DNA of 21,068 nucleotides. Source: a virus. The position numbers were made by a program, and so were the translations under genes. A model generated the notes under the pieces. That model saw only the letters and a list, made by a program, of their open reading frames with translations. It was not told where the DNA came from and did not search any database. The DNA lies in the IMG/VR virus record IMGVR_UViG_3300020201_000105, positions 1 to 21,068 of that record, one strand, 5' to 3'. Below, piece by piece: positions 6,036-15,115 of this stretch; position 1 is the first letter of the stretch, and each line of letters opens with the position of its first letter.

Positions 6036-9000
6036 CTATATTGCGCTAACACTGATATCATTTAGATTTAAGATTCGAGCTTTCTCAGCAGGTCCGATGA
6101 AAATGGTACTGTTAAGAGCATTATAAAGCGGAGACGAAATTGCCACGGCCCTGACGCCTGGTATGCTGTTGACCGCTGATATAATTGAGCTAATAGCAAT
6201 CGGAGATCCAATTGGATTAGAATTAATAACGGAAGCTACGCCTGTTCTGACTCGCTGAACCATGTTGGCAAAACTAACCCCTGTATTAATAGCGACATCA
6301 ATTGACATAGAGACTCTTCTATCTAAAGGAGGCTTTATGTAAATCTCGGCACCTGCGGCTGCCACTCCCGGGTAGGTTAAAACATCTCTTGGATCACCGT
6401 ACACGATTCTATTGCACTCAGCAAGTAGTCCCGTGTTGTACTGATAGCTATCAATTCCATACTTAATAACGGTGTTGAAACCCATTTTATTAGTAGGTGC
6501 GACAACTATATTTGCAATAGCGTTAATCTTGTCTGCCTGATACCGTGTATCAAATACCAAAACCCCTTCTTGGTTTGAATTAGGGTTTGTAGTAACAAGC
6601 AATGTTTTCTTGTAGCCGACGTAGGCCGTGCTTTCGATTACATTAAAGTTAGAAGTATTTTGAGCCAAGGTCACAGAGGAGGCGGCTAGAACCTGTTGAA
6701 TCATAATAGTGTTTTTGCTTAAAACCCGAGACACTCCCCATATTCCTCTGTTGGCCTGAGTTAAGAAATTGCTAGAGATAGATAGAACGTCTCCATCATT
6801 TGTAGCGTTGTATTCAGTACAAGTGATCGTGTTTCTGTGGATTCTCATGTTTGTTCCGGTCACAGTTACAGGGTTTGACTCTGTTACGGCTTCGGGATTC
6901 ATTAGAATTAGAGAGGAAGTTGCTGTGTCAATTCCAACAATTATGTAACTGCCCGTGTTGGATGGAAAGTTACCTGCCCCAAGAATAACTTCGTCGCCAA
7001 CCGACACTATTTGGGCAGCGGCCTGATCTGTTGGGTCGGTAGCTCCAGACAGATATTCTAAAACTAAATAGTTGTCTACGTTCGTTGCGTTGAAGTCAGC
7101 TCCAGCTCCATTATATATAAAGTCGTCTTGGATCGTCAGAGTCTCTTCAAGGGTATTTGCGTTGTAGTAGTAAAGTGAATTCCCAAATCTTCTGATTACT
7201 CGAAAGTCTCCGAGATTCTGAACAGAAAATGAAGGAATCGAGATATTGCTACTAGCCCTAATTGACATAGTGTCCCCTTCCTGAATAGCTTTTTCTATTA
7301 CAAAGTCAGAGGCGACAAATTCAAAATTTGCAAGGAAACCAGAAGCAGGAAGGACATCGACTCTAATAGTATCCTCGGAAGCGGCTATTGCAAAAGTAGA
7401 AGCCCCAGCGTTTCCTTCAACGTAAACAAAGGGATTGGCAAGCGATACGCCGTAGGTAGAGGTCACTCCTGCGATAAGCCCGATTGCTACGGAAAGACTT
7501 TGAGCAGACTCAGCTACAGTTCCGCCGACCGCAAAATCAGTATCAGCAACCAAGACTGTTGCGTTTATTGTAAAGGTATCTCCAGTCTGAATATTTGCAG
7601 TCAACTCAAAAGATCCGCTTGGAAACTGATCAGTAGCTAAAGGGTTTGCAACCTGTAGAATTTGACCGTCGTCTGAAACACCAGTTACTAAAAATGTACC
7701 GTTGTTGTTTGACTCTGGCATGCTGGCTATCGTAACTAAGTCCCCGATATCCACTTCCGTGAAATTGGTCGTTCCTGTAATTACGTAGTTTGCGCTAGAG
7801 CCCACTTTTTCAACATAGACTGTGTCCCCAACCGTAAAGTCAATCTCAGCGGTTGTGCTAAATAGTGGACTAGTTCCGCTTATTCCATCCCAGCTCAAAC
7901 ATGAAAGTAGACCCTGTTTCTCAATCTTAAAAGATCTTCCTCTTGTTCTCTGGTTTGTTCTCTGAATGCCGAATCTTCTTTCTGTTATTGAACTAGAAAC
8001 ACCGAGCGTAACACTTGAATAGCCTGCGATCGGAGAATTTGGGGTAATAGTAACCAATTCGTCGCCAGCCAGTAGCATTGATTTATTTTGCTTGTTCTGG
8101 GCAGTAAGCTTCACAAGCTGATTGCTTGTAAATCCAAGTAAATTTGGATTGCCAATGTACGTGTTAATAAATTGATTGTCAACTACTTGTGACGTATTTA
8201 AAACAGAACCAGAAGCAGAATTTGCAGTTCCTCCGACAATCTGGACGGCTCCTTGGCCCCCTAGAATGTTTGTCGCAAGCTCAATTTTTTTAGTGTTATC
8301 GGACAGACTTACTGTTCCGACACTTGTGATGCCTGAAACCGCCAATATATTAGACAACTCATTTACTTGATTTACATCTGTAGGAACTAGCTTAAGTGGC
8401 TCAGCGGCAAAAAAATTATAACCGACTGCCGAAATTAATGCTAAAGGTCGTTTCAATATAAACTGGGGGACAGGGGATATAGCATCTAGGTCACTACTAA
8501 GAATCCAGTTCACACCATCTTTTAAATATAAAGTATAGTAAGCAAAGGCCGATCCGTCATAAGTAGATCTAGAAATGATTCCAGCTCCAGAAGTTCCATT
8601 GTCATTGACTAGCGTTGCAGAAACTACAGAAGAAACGGAAACAGTTGACGTAACATATGTCACGATTTCCGCAGCTGTGGTGTCCACCGCTCCGTAAAAA
8701 ATAATCGCCCCACCTTCTCTATCGAATTCTTCTTGCCCGTCTCCAGTCGTCCTGTCTACAGAAAAAGAGGTAACTCCTGACGCTGTGACTAGGTAGATTC
8801 CATCGTTTATAAGAGACAGCTCAGATGCTGTAGGGATATTGACATAGTGTCCAACCAAAGCAGGAAGCGTTGGAGCCGACCCCGATGAGTAAGTGTATGT
8901 TAGTCTGTCTGTCCCAACTACTGGAGTATTTGAAGACCTTGTCACTGTCCATCTTGTAGTTGGAAGCAGACCGGGCGTAACATCAAGAGGACCGCTTTTA

Positions 9001-12000
9001 AGACTGATTAGAATTTCTACATTGTCAGAAACGCTTGAAACGCTTGAGATTGCTGCGTTTGCTGTAGATGGATATGTGTAACCTACGTTAACATACTCAC
9101 CAGACTGATCCCATTGCACTGCTCTAAACAGTATAGCAGTTTCGTCAACTGAAGGCACCGTTTGTTTTAGAACTTCTTTGGCTTGCATCAGGACTTTGAA
9201 ATTGTTGAAGCTAAAATCAGCAGGAAACTGGCCGCCAGTTCCAGAAAAAGGAGATGTTGGGGAATTTTCAGAGTCATAGGCATTAAACTGTGTCGTGCTT
9301 GAAGGGACTCCAGAGTTTGTGGCTGCCCCTCTATACATAGGCATAACAAAAGTTTTGTTTACAGCGTCGTTGTCCAAAACTACGACCAATTTATCAGCAG
9401 GTCCAAAGCTAAGGGGCTCTGCAATATAAAATCTGTCGGCTCCGCCGCCTAACGATGCTACTCTAAGTCTTTTGACAAAAATATCGTCTTCTAAAGTAAG
9501 GCCGCTAGCTAAATAGTCATTTAAGAAAGTTTGTTCGTTTGGAGATAGTGTATCTAGGATAGCTCCATATGGCTCAAGCATTCCAATCGTGTAGTTTGGA
9601 TGTAGGTCCAATGTAGATAGGTTTATGGCAGAGGTCATCTGGTTTACGCCATCAATATATGAGACAGGAGGACTGGCAACTGCTCCCAGTGTTATAAAAT
9701 TAGAGTGAATAAAAGCAGGGTATACCCCATCTTCGTAGTCAGACTGATAAAACGCAACTAGGGATTCAGTATTTTCAGCTTTCTGGCCTGTCAAGAAACC
9801 TAGTGGTCCCATGTTTGAGGCAACGGCTGCGATTAAAATTGACCCTGATATAGATCGGGTAAGGGTTGTGACTGTTAGGTATGTGTTGTCAATAACCGAG
9901 AAGTTGACTCCATATGTCTCAGAATTAAGAAGGGCGGCTGCTGCCGACAATGTAGCAATAGTTCCTGCTGGAAGCCTGAATCTTTCAGGCACGTTTGACG
10001 TTCTGATGAAGGTAATACCTGCCTGATACGGGGATTGTGCGCCCGTGACAGCGGCGGTAAACTCAGCAGCGGTTACGGTTATTTCAAACCAGTTAAACGT
10101 GGCATCAACAGCCGAGACTCTTGCTTCAAATCTGTTCGTTAGGTCTAATTCGTAAGACCAAAGAATCACGTAATCGCCCATTAAAATATTGCTAAAATTA
10201 CCAAGTCCTGTTTCATACCTAATAGTGTTCGCTACGGGCTTAGACACAGTAATGACAGCATTGCCTACGATATTGCCTGCAATCACCTCAGCGTTTAAAT
10301 CATCTGCAACTATCCATAAACTTTGAGACAGACTTCCAGCCGTACTTCCGATGTTTACTATTCCACCAGAAATAAGAGAACCGATCACGGTGGCTTCAGT
10401 TTGAAAAATACCGGCAGACAAAGAGTCCCCAGCAACTAGAGGTTCGGTTAATGTTATTTGGGCAGTATTTCTTGAAAGAGTATAGTCAGACGTTCTTCCT
10501 TGAGCGAAAAGATCTTCGTTGTCAAAAAGACCCTTAGTTACTAATGTAGAAGAAACAGAAACTTGAACACTGGCCTGATCACTGAAGCCCCTGTTTGAAG
10601 TAAACTGAATAGAAGAGCCTAGTTGTGAAGCTGTGACTCCTGCTATCCGTGAATTAAAAACATTGATCCATGACTGTAGGGAATTTGAAGAAGAGACCGT
10701 GGAGTAAGTTCCCTCGTTTATAAAATCTTGGTTTGTAATAATGTAAGTGACCGAAGGAGTTCCGTCAACTGCTAAAATAACAGTGTCTCCTGTTACGATT
10801 GCACTACTCCAGTCAGCCTGTGGGTTCCCCACAATTTCTGCTAAAAACCCATCTTTTATTAAAAGCTCATCGTTCTTATAGAGTCTGAGTGTTTCTGCTA
10901 AATTGGACGGGAATCCTAAAATAGGTGCTGCATCCACGCCTGTCGTTGGTGAAATTTCAATATAGTCAAAGCTTTCGGCCTTGGCTTTAATAACAACCTT
11001 AGTTCCACCAGAGGCCGTAGTCGCTTCATATAGAAGTGGATTGTCAGCGTTAATAGAAGAAACAACTTCGTATGCCGTTGCTCCTCCTGCGCTTAGAAAA
11101 TTAGAAGAAGAAAAAGCATGAGTCGATACGATACCGCCGACAACAACGGAAAGGTTCTCCCCGCCAAAAAGAGCAAAAGGAGAAAGTAGGCTTGTTTGAA
11201 GATAGGCTTTTGTAATAGAGGTCTGTCTGCCGCCGCACTGAAGTTGAAAATTTCTCTCGCCGCCGTAAGCTGAATCGACTAGATCTTCAATTCCTACCCC
11301 TGCGTTTTTTTCTTCGTAAGTAGCGCCATTGTCAATATAAAGAGTTGTTACTCCTGCTGCTGTGATGATCGAATCAGCGACAACAGTTTCGGACTCGTCA
11401 ACAGGAGAAGCTCCAATAACTGAAGCCTTGATAGCCGTAGCCGTTCCTAGTCCTATTGATTGACGAGCTAGCTTTATTCTCGCTCTAAGTTGATCGTCTG
11501 TCTCAGTGGATCTTCCGTCTGTGAAAGGTAGGGGGTTAGTAACAGTAAGGTTTGCACTGGGAGGATTGACAAATAGCTTGATCGCTCCAGCAGGGGCGTT
11601 TCCTTGCAATCCAATCTCTGAACAAGCAACTTGGACACCTGTAACCGTGGTCTCTCCATCTAGGATGATAGCTTGAGGAGAAACACTAAAGTTTACTTCG
11701 GCAGAAGCTCCCGAAGCAGGGGCTTGAACTACCGTATTAACAGGAATAGTTCTGACGCCACCCTGAGCAAGAATCACGCTTTCGTTGTTATTGTGGTATC
11801 TGGTTGTTGGGTTGGCAGGATTTAGGGTAAGCACCCAGTAAGATCCCTGCTCTACTTTTGAGATGTATGCAAGTGGACCTTCTGAGTTTGAAGTACCTCT
11901 TCCTAAGTAAACCGATCCAGTAGCAGTAAATAAAGAAGCGTCTGAAACGTATATGATTGTAGACCCAATGTTTGGGGCAGACTGTCCTGAGTAAATTTTA

Positions 12001-12320
12001 GTTGATTTTTTGGTAAAGCTTGTGTCAACAATTGTGATATTTCCGCTAGCGACTTTTGCGGAAACTAATCTTAGATTCTCATCTGCCGCAATTCTTTGCA
12101 GCGAATCTGAAGTCGCCCTGTCAACAGAGTTGTCTTTTAGAATTTGGATGGCATCACCAGACGCTCTGGCAGTAGTCAAGGCAACAGTTTCAAAAAAAGA
12201 TGTAACAGCAGACCCAACATTTAGATCATTGATCCCAGTTCCAGAAAGGTATGCCGCTAAAAGGTCACCTAAATATTGATCATAACTTTGAAGGACTGGT
12301 ACATTGTTTTCGTTTGGCAT
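6036..12320 (-). CDS. Giant baseplate J-like protein with a beta-repeat expansion
   Basis: The product has 2094 residues; ordinary baseplate J proteins have roughly 350-500. AAAGGA (plus-strand 12325-12330) precedes the ATG by 4 bases and overlaps the previous stop. The N-terminal core (about 1-330) has the J signature TNPLPFTDGRSTETDDQL at 261-278, followed by RARI. The C-terminal core (about 1960-2094) has the other J hallmark: GAEIYIKPP, a VSMSIDVAIN strand, a helix, then SSIISAVNSIPGVRAV. Roughly 1600 beta-rich residues separate the two halves. They contain at least two repeated motifs. One is 'GD.V.I ... NNGTFLV.GV ... NP' (about 715, 1157, 1525, 1775, 1842). The other is 'GD...V.G......F......A......I' ending in LGF or similar (about 388-473, 510-597, 1303-1396, 1570-1650). 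J proteins build the wedge ring around the hub and control sheath contraction. No internal stop or frameshift was found. Confidence 0.92.
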   Translation of the reverse strand: MPNENNVPVLQSYDQYLGDLLAAYLSGTGINDLNVGSAVTSFFETVALTTARASGDAIQILKDNSVDRATSDSLQRIAADENLRLVSAKVASGNITIVDTSFTKKSTKIYSGQSAPNIGSTIIYVSDASLFTATGSVYLGRGTSNSEGPLAYISKVEQGSYWVLTLNPANPTTRYHNNNESVILAQGGVRTIPVNTVVQAPASGASAEVNFSVSPQAIILDGETTVTGVQVACSEIGLQGNAPAGAIKLFVNPPSANLTVTNPLPFTDGRSTETDDQLRARIKLARQSIGLGTATAIKASVIGASPVDESETVVADSIITAAGVTTLYIDNGATYEEKNAGVGIEDLVDSAYGGERNFQLQCGGRQTSITKAYLQTSLLSPFALFGGENLSVVVGGIVSTHAFSSSNFLSAGGATAYEVVSSINADNPLLYEATTASGGTKVVIKAKAESFDYIEISPTTGVDAAPILGFPSNLAETLRLYKNDELLIKDGFLAEIVGNPQADWSSAIVTGDTVILAVDGTPSVTYIITNQDFINEGTYSTVSSSNSLQSWINVFNSRIAGVTASQLGSSIQFTSNRGFSDQASVQVSVSSTLVTKGLFDNEDLFAQGRTSDYTLSRNTAQITLTEPLVAGDSLSAGIFQTEATVIGSLISGGIVNIGSTAGSLSQSLWIVADDLNAEVIAGNIVGNAVITVSKPVANTIRYETGLGNFSNILMGDYVILWSYELDLTNRFEARVSAVDATFNWFEITVTAAEFTAAVTGAQSPYQAGITFIRTSNVPERFRLPAGTIATLSAAAALLNSETYGVNFSVIDNTYLTVTTLTRSISGSILIAAVASNMGPLGFLTGQKAENTESLVAFYQSDYEDGVYPAFIHSNFITLGAVASPPVSYIDGVNQMTSAINLSTLDLHPNYTIGMLEPYGAILDTLSPNEQTFLNDYLASGLTLEDDIFVKRLRVASLGGGADRFYIAEPLSFGPADKLVVVLDNDAVNKTFVMPMYRGAATNSGVPSSTTQFNAYDSENSPTSPFSGTGGQFPADFSFNNFKVLMQAKEVLKQTVPSVDETAILFRAVQWDQSGEYVNVGYTYPSTANAAISSVSSVSDNVEILISLKSGPLDVTPGLLPTTRWTVTRSSNTPVVGTDRLTYTYSSGSAPTLPALVGHYVNIPTASELSLINDGIYLVTASGVTSFSVDRTTGDGQEEFDREGGAIIFYGAVDTTAAEIVTYVTSTVSVSSVVSATLVNDNGTSGAGIISRSTYDGSAFAYYTLYLKDGVNWILSSDLDAISPVPQFILKRPLALISAVGYNFFAAEPLKLVPTDVNQVNELSNILAVSGITSVGTVSLSDNTKKIELATNILGGQGAVQIVGGTANSASGSVLNTSQVVDNQFINTYIGNPNLLGFTSNQLVKLTAQNKQNKSMLLAGDELVTITPNSPIAGYSSVTLGVSSSITERRFGIQRTNQRTRGRSFKIEKQGLLSCLSWDGISGTSPLFSTTAEIDFTVGDTVYVEKVGSSANYVITGTTNFTEVDIGDLVTIASMPESNNNGTFLVTGVSDDGQILQVANPLATDQFPSGSFELTANIQTGDTFTINATVLVADTDFAVGGTVAESAQSLSVAIGLIAGVTSTYGVSLANPFVYVEGNAGASTFAIAASEDTIRVDVLPASGFLANFEFVASDFVIEKAIQEGDTMSIRASSNISIPSFSVQNLGDFRVIRRFGNSLYYYNANTLEETLTIQDDFIYNGAGADFNATNVDNYLVLEYLSGATDPTDQAAAQIVSVGDEVILGAGNFPSNTGSYIIVGIDTATSSLILMNPEAVTESNPVTVTGTNMRIHRNTITCTEYNATNDGDVLSISSNFLTQANRGIWGVSRVLSKNTIMIQQVLAASSVTLAQNTSNFNVIESTAYVGYKKTLLVTTNPNSNQEGVLVFDTRYQADKINAIANIVVAPTNKMGFNTVIKYGIDSYQYNTGLLAECNRIVYGDPRDVLTYPGVAAAGAEIYIKPPLDRRVSMSIDVAINTGVSFANMVQRVRTGVASVINSNPIGSPIAISSIISAVNSIPGVRAVAISSPLYNALNSTIFIGPAEKARILNLNDISVSAI

Positions 12321-12328
12321 TGTTTCCT

Positions 12329-15043
12329 TTATATACTGATATTAAAATTGATCGGAAGAACTCCACTTCCATTTGCAATTGTTACTGCTAAGTTTATGTT
12401 CAAAGTGTTCCCAACAAAATCTATCTGAAGTCTTTTGATTGACCCAAACCGTGGATCTGCTAAAATGGATGTCGCTATTTTAGAATACAAAGACCTCGAC
12501 TCAATATCCGAAACATTCATTCCAACACTAATTCCAGCCCCAAAAGTCGGATTCATCAAATTTGTTGCAAAAGGTTGGGCAAACTTCAACTTTAGGGCTT
12601 GAATGAGGTTATTTAATCCTCCTGCAAGCCTAAAATCTCCGTAGGCGTCCAGCGCAATGTCTCCGCCGTCATCTAGTAGCCAGTCAATTTTAGAAAGTCC
12701 TACTAAATCGTCGCCTGTAAACCGAGGAACAGGTCGTGTTCTTAGGTCATTTGGCGCTACGATATCAGATGGAATATAGATCTGCATTTGACTGTTGACC
12801 GTTCCAGACAGGTAAGCTTTCATTCTAGCTTGTCTAGCTGTCGTATATATGTCTAGATTATCGTTCCCGTCGAGAGTGACGAGGACGTTAAGAGGGCCTA
12901 TTTTTTCAATCTGTGTGATTTTTCTGGTTGTAGAAGGGACGGTCTGAGCCATTATGACAACGGACTGCCCAACATATAGGTTTTCGTTGCTACTTACGTT
13001 TATAAGTCTGCCGCTCGCATTTGAAAGAAGGAGTCTGATGAAGCCACTTTCGTCAATATACGGCTCCTGAAGGTCGTTAAGGGCCGCAAGCTCAACCCAT
13101 CGGTTCGGATCTCCAAGATATCGGGCCGCAATTTGCTCAATTGTTAGACCAAACGGCACTGGAGCCCTAACTTTAGACTGACCTAGCACAAAGGGGATTC
13201 CATTTGTTAGAGCAACCTGAGCCTCATAGCCAAGAGAGCTTTGGATGCGCCCATCATCAATCTGCTGAGTTGCAGTTAAAAGGTTTATTGACTGAATTAG
13301 TTCATAAAATGCGTCCAATGAGTCAAATTGCTCAATTGTCAGAGGTGTTGACGTTATATTTGCAGGAGGGGTCTTATAAATATATGCGTAGGTTTCATTT
13401 CCCTTTCCGTAGTAGTTCGCAAGCAGACTGGCAAGATTAATTAAGTAGGCTTTTGCCTCTAGTAGGTCTTGAATCGTTATGAGAGATCCGCTTGCTAGAT
13501 AATTGTTCACCTGCGTTCTTTGGTTCGGGGTAAGAACTAGGTTATCTACAGATATTGACTCAAAAAATTCGGGATATAAATCTGGGTTGCTAAACACAAC
13601 ATTTGATGGGTCATTCCCCTGAAGATTTTGGGCTTGTTGTCCTAGGTTTCCTTCTGCAACTGAATGAATTGACAATCCTTCGCTTGAAGTGTACGTTCCG
13701 CCAACTACTTGATTTGCGGCAAGAAGATTTTCCTCAGGAGAAGTAGAGTACGGGGAGCTAAGTGCCGTTGAGCTAAAAGAGGATACCTGACCAATAGGAA
13801 CGGTAGACCCCACATAGGCAGGAGAGTTTGACGAAAAGGCTCCGTCAATGGTTGCGGCGGCGGCAGCGAGAGCCGATTTTAGATCTCTTACTAAATTTGA
13901 CGACATGTCAGCGGCAGTGGCAGGGATTCCGGCGATTTCTTTAACCAAAAGAGAGATATTTCTAATAACATTGCCGACTTGACGAACATCTCCATTTACA
14001 GCTTGAATCGTAGACGATACTGCGGCAACCGTGGATCTTGCATTTGTTATCGCTCTATTGACTCTTTGAAGTATACTGGGAGTAACATTTGGAAGGACAG
14101 AGATGGGAGGAACATTCAGACCTGCTAGGTCTATTCTTTTCCATGCCTTTAATTGAAATTGGTATTTTATCTCGCCCGGGCTATCAATCGACTGACTCCA
14201 CGTAAACAAAACAGGGGTTACTATAAAAGATTGATTTTGCTTTGGAATGTCAAATACAAGCCTCCAGGCAGCCATGGCTGGGTTTCTCTTAGCTTCTGCA
14301 TACTGCTCCAAGAATTGATCAAGCAACAGGGCTTGGGCGTAGCCAGTTCCAGCAAACCCACCTTGCATATCCTCAGCCGTTACGCCTCCGTCTGTTGACG
14401 TAAATCCTCTTACTAGAGCGTTAGCCTGTGCAGCGATATTGGCGACATTTGAGATAGTCCCAGAGAAAAGACCCCCTAAGCTTCCAGTTATGTTTTCGCC
14501 GATTGATTTTCTGTACGGGGCGATACCCATGGTTCCAGAACAGTTAATCATTTTAAAACGTACCCCTCCGTGCTCTTCCACTATCCCAGTTAGCGTAGGG
14601 ATGGTTGTAATGGAAAATGGGGTAGATATTTGAATTTGCTGAGGAGATATAGGCAGGGGAAAGGCCCATTGAGTCATGGGAGTAAAAATTAAGCCGCCCT
14701 GTGGTGGGGCTAACGTCGTCTGAATTGAGTTAAAAATGGAAGAAACACCTTTTACTACCAAAGAGACGCCTGCTTTAGAAATATTGTCAAAAGACCCCGA
14801 AGACGTGCTGCCTCCAACTCCAGTCGGCGATTCTTTCACAATGGCGTTAGTGTTAATATCAATTACAAGTAGTCGGTAGGGATAGAGCTTATTCCATCTG
14901 TCAGGGTCAATGTCAATAGGGGGGAAAAAAGAGCCATTCTCTTTTCCTTGCTGGAAGTAACCCCACGGCTGTACGATCTTGGTGTTTAATCCTTCGACGG
15001 AGATGCCCGGTACTACAGGGGGTGTTATATTTCTAAGAAACAT
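12329..15043 (-). CDS. Fusion baseplate protein: XkdP-like N-domain, LysM-like domain, gp25/GpW wedge domain
   Basis: The product has 904 residues from the ATG at 15043; a TTG just before it (15046) would add one, and the codon before that is a stop. Residues 115-305 hold the LPISPQQIQIST / GIVEEHGGVRFKMINCSGTMG / TWSQSIDSPGEIKYQFQLKA pattern of tail proteins that bridge tape measure and hub. About residues 310-400 are a helical, Ala-rich linker. Residues 630-665 resemble a LysM unit (GLTIEQIAARYLGDPNRW, then ALNDLQ). Residues 785-905 match GpW/gp25: DDGGDIALDAYGDFRLAGG, NPTFG, a helix, then DPRFGSI (864-870) like the conserved EPR motif of gp25. In other phages gp25 is a separate gene of about 130 residues. 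It sits directly before J, its expected partner in the wedge core. There is no good Shine-Dalgarno site before the start. Confidence 0.85.
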   Translation of the reverse strand: MFLRNITPPVVPGISVEGLNTKIVQPWGYFQQGKENGSFFPPIDIDPDRWNKLYPYRLLVIDINTNAIVKESPTGVGGSTSSGSFDNISKAGVSLVVKGVSSIFNSIQTTLAPPQGGLIFTPMTQWAFPLPISPQQIQISTPFSITTIPTLTGIVEEHGGVRFKMINCSGTMGIAPYRKSIGENITGSLGGLFSGTISNVANIAAQANALVRGFTSTDGGVTAEDMQGGFAGTGYAQALLLDQFLEQYAEAKRNPAMAAWRLVFDIPKQNQSFIVTPVLFTWSQSIDSPGEIKYQFQLKAWKRIDLAGLNVPPISVLPNVTPSILQRVNRAITNARSTVAAVSSTIQAVNGDVRQVGNVIRNISLLVKEIAGIPATAADMSSNLVRDLKSALAAAAATIDGAFSSNSPAYVGSTVPIGQVSSFSSTALSSPYSTSPEENLLAANQVVGGTYTSSEGLSIHSVAEGNLGQQAQNLQGNDPSNVVFSNPDLYPEFFESISVDNLVLTPNQRTQVNNYLASGSLITIQDLLEAKAYLINLASLLANYYGKGNETYAYIYKTPPANITSTPLTIEQFDSLDAFYELIQSINLLTATQQIDDGRIQSSLGYEAQVALTNGIPFVLGQSKVRAPVPFGLTIEQIAARYLGDPNRWVELAALNDLQEPYIDESGFIRLLLSNASGRLINVSSNENLYVGQSVVIMAQTVPSTTRKITQIEKIGPLNVLVTLDGNDNLDIYTTARQARMKAYLSGTVNSQMQIYIPSDIVAPNDLRTRPVPRFTGDDLVGLSKIDWLLDDGGDIALDAYGDFRLAGGLNNLIQALKLKFAQPFATNLMNPTFGAGISVGMNVSDIESRSLYSKIATSILADPRFGSIKRLQIDFVGNTLNINLAVTIANGSGVLPINFNISI

Positions 15044-15115
15044 CAATTATAAGATTACGAGTTTGAAAAAAGCCCTGCTAAGAAATGCAAAATAAAGGAT
15101 AACTATTTGTTTTAA
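15044..15115 (-). other. Intergenic gap inside the structural operon
   Basis: This is the only sizeable gap in the minus-strand operon and is AT-rich. On the minus strand it contains AGCAGGGC followed by six T, but no stable stem fits before the T-run, so I do not call a terminator. A TATAAT (plus-strand 15046-15051) lies only 2 bases before the next ATG, too close to act as a -10 for that start. No ribosome binding site is visible, so how the downstream gene is initiated is unclear. Confidence 0.4.

Noticed and set aside
13375-13382. TATAAATA on the plus strand, the T4-type late promoter motif
   Set aside because: It lies antisense inside the gp25-fusion gene with no plus-strand gene downstream, and no such motif was noticed before the real operons.
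15062-15084. Possible rho-independent terminator (T-run after AGCAGGGC, minus strand)
   Set aside because: Only 3-bp stems can be drawn before the T-run, so it is not a credible hairpin.
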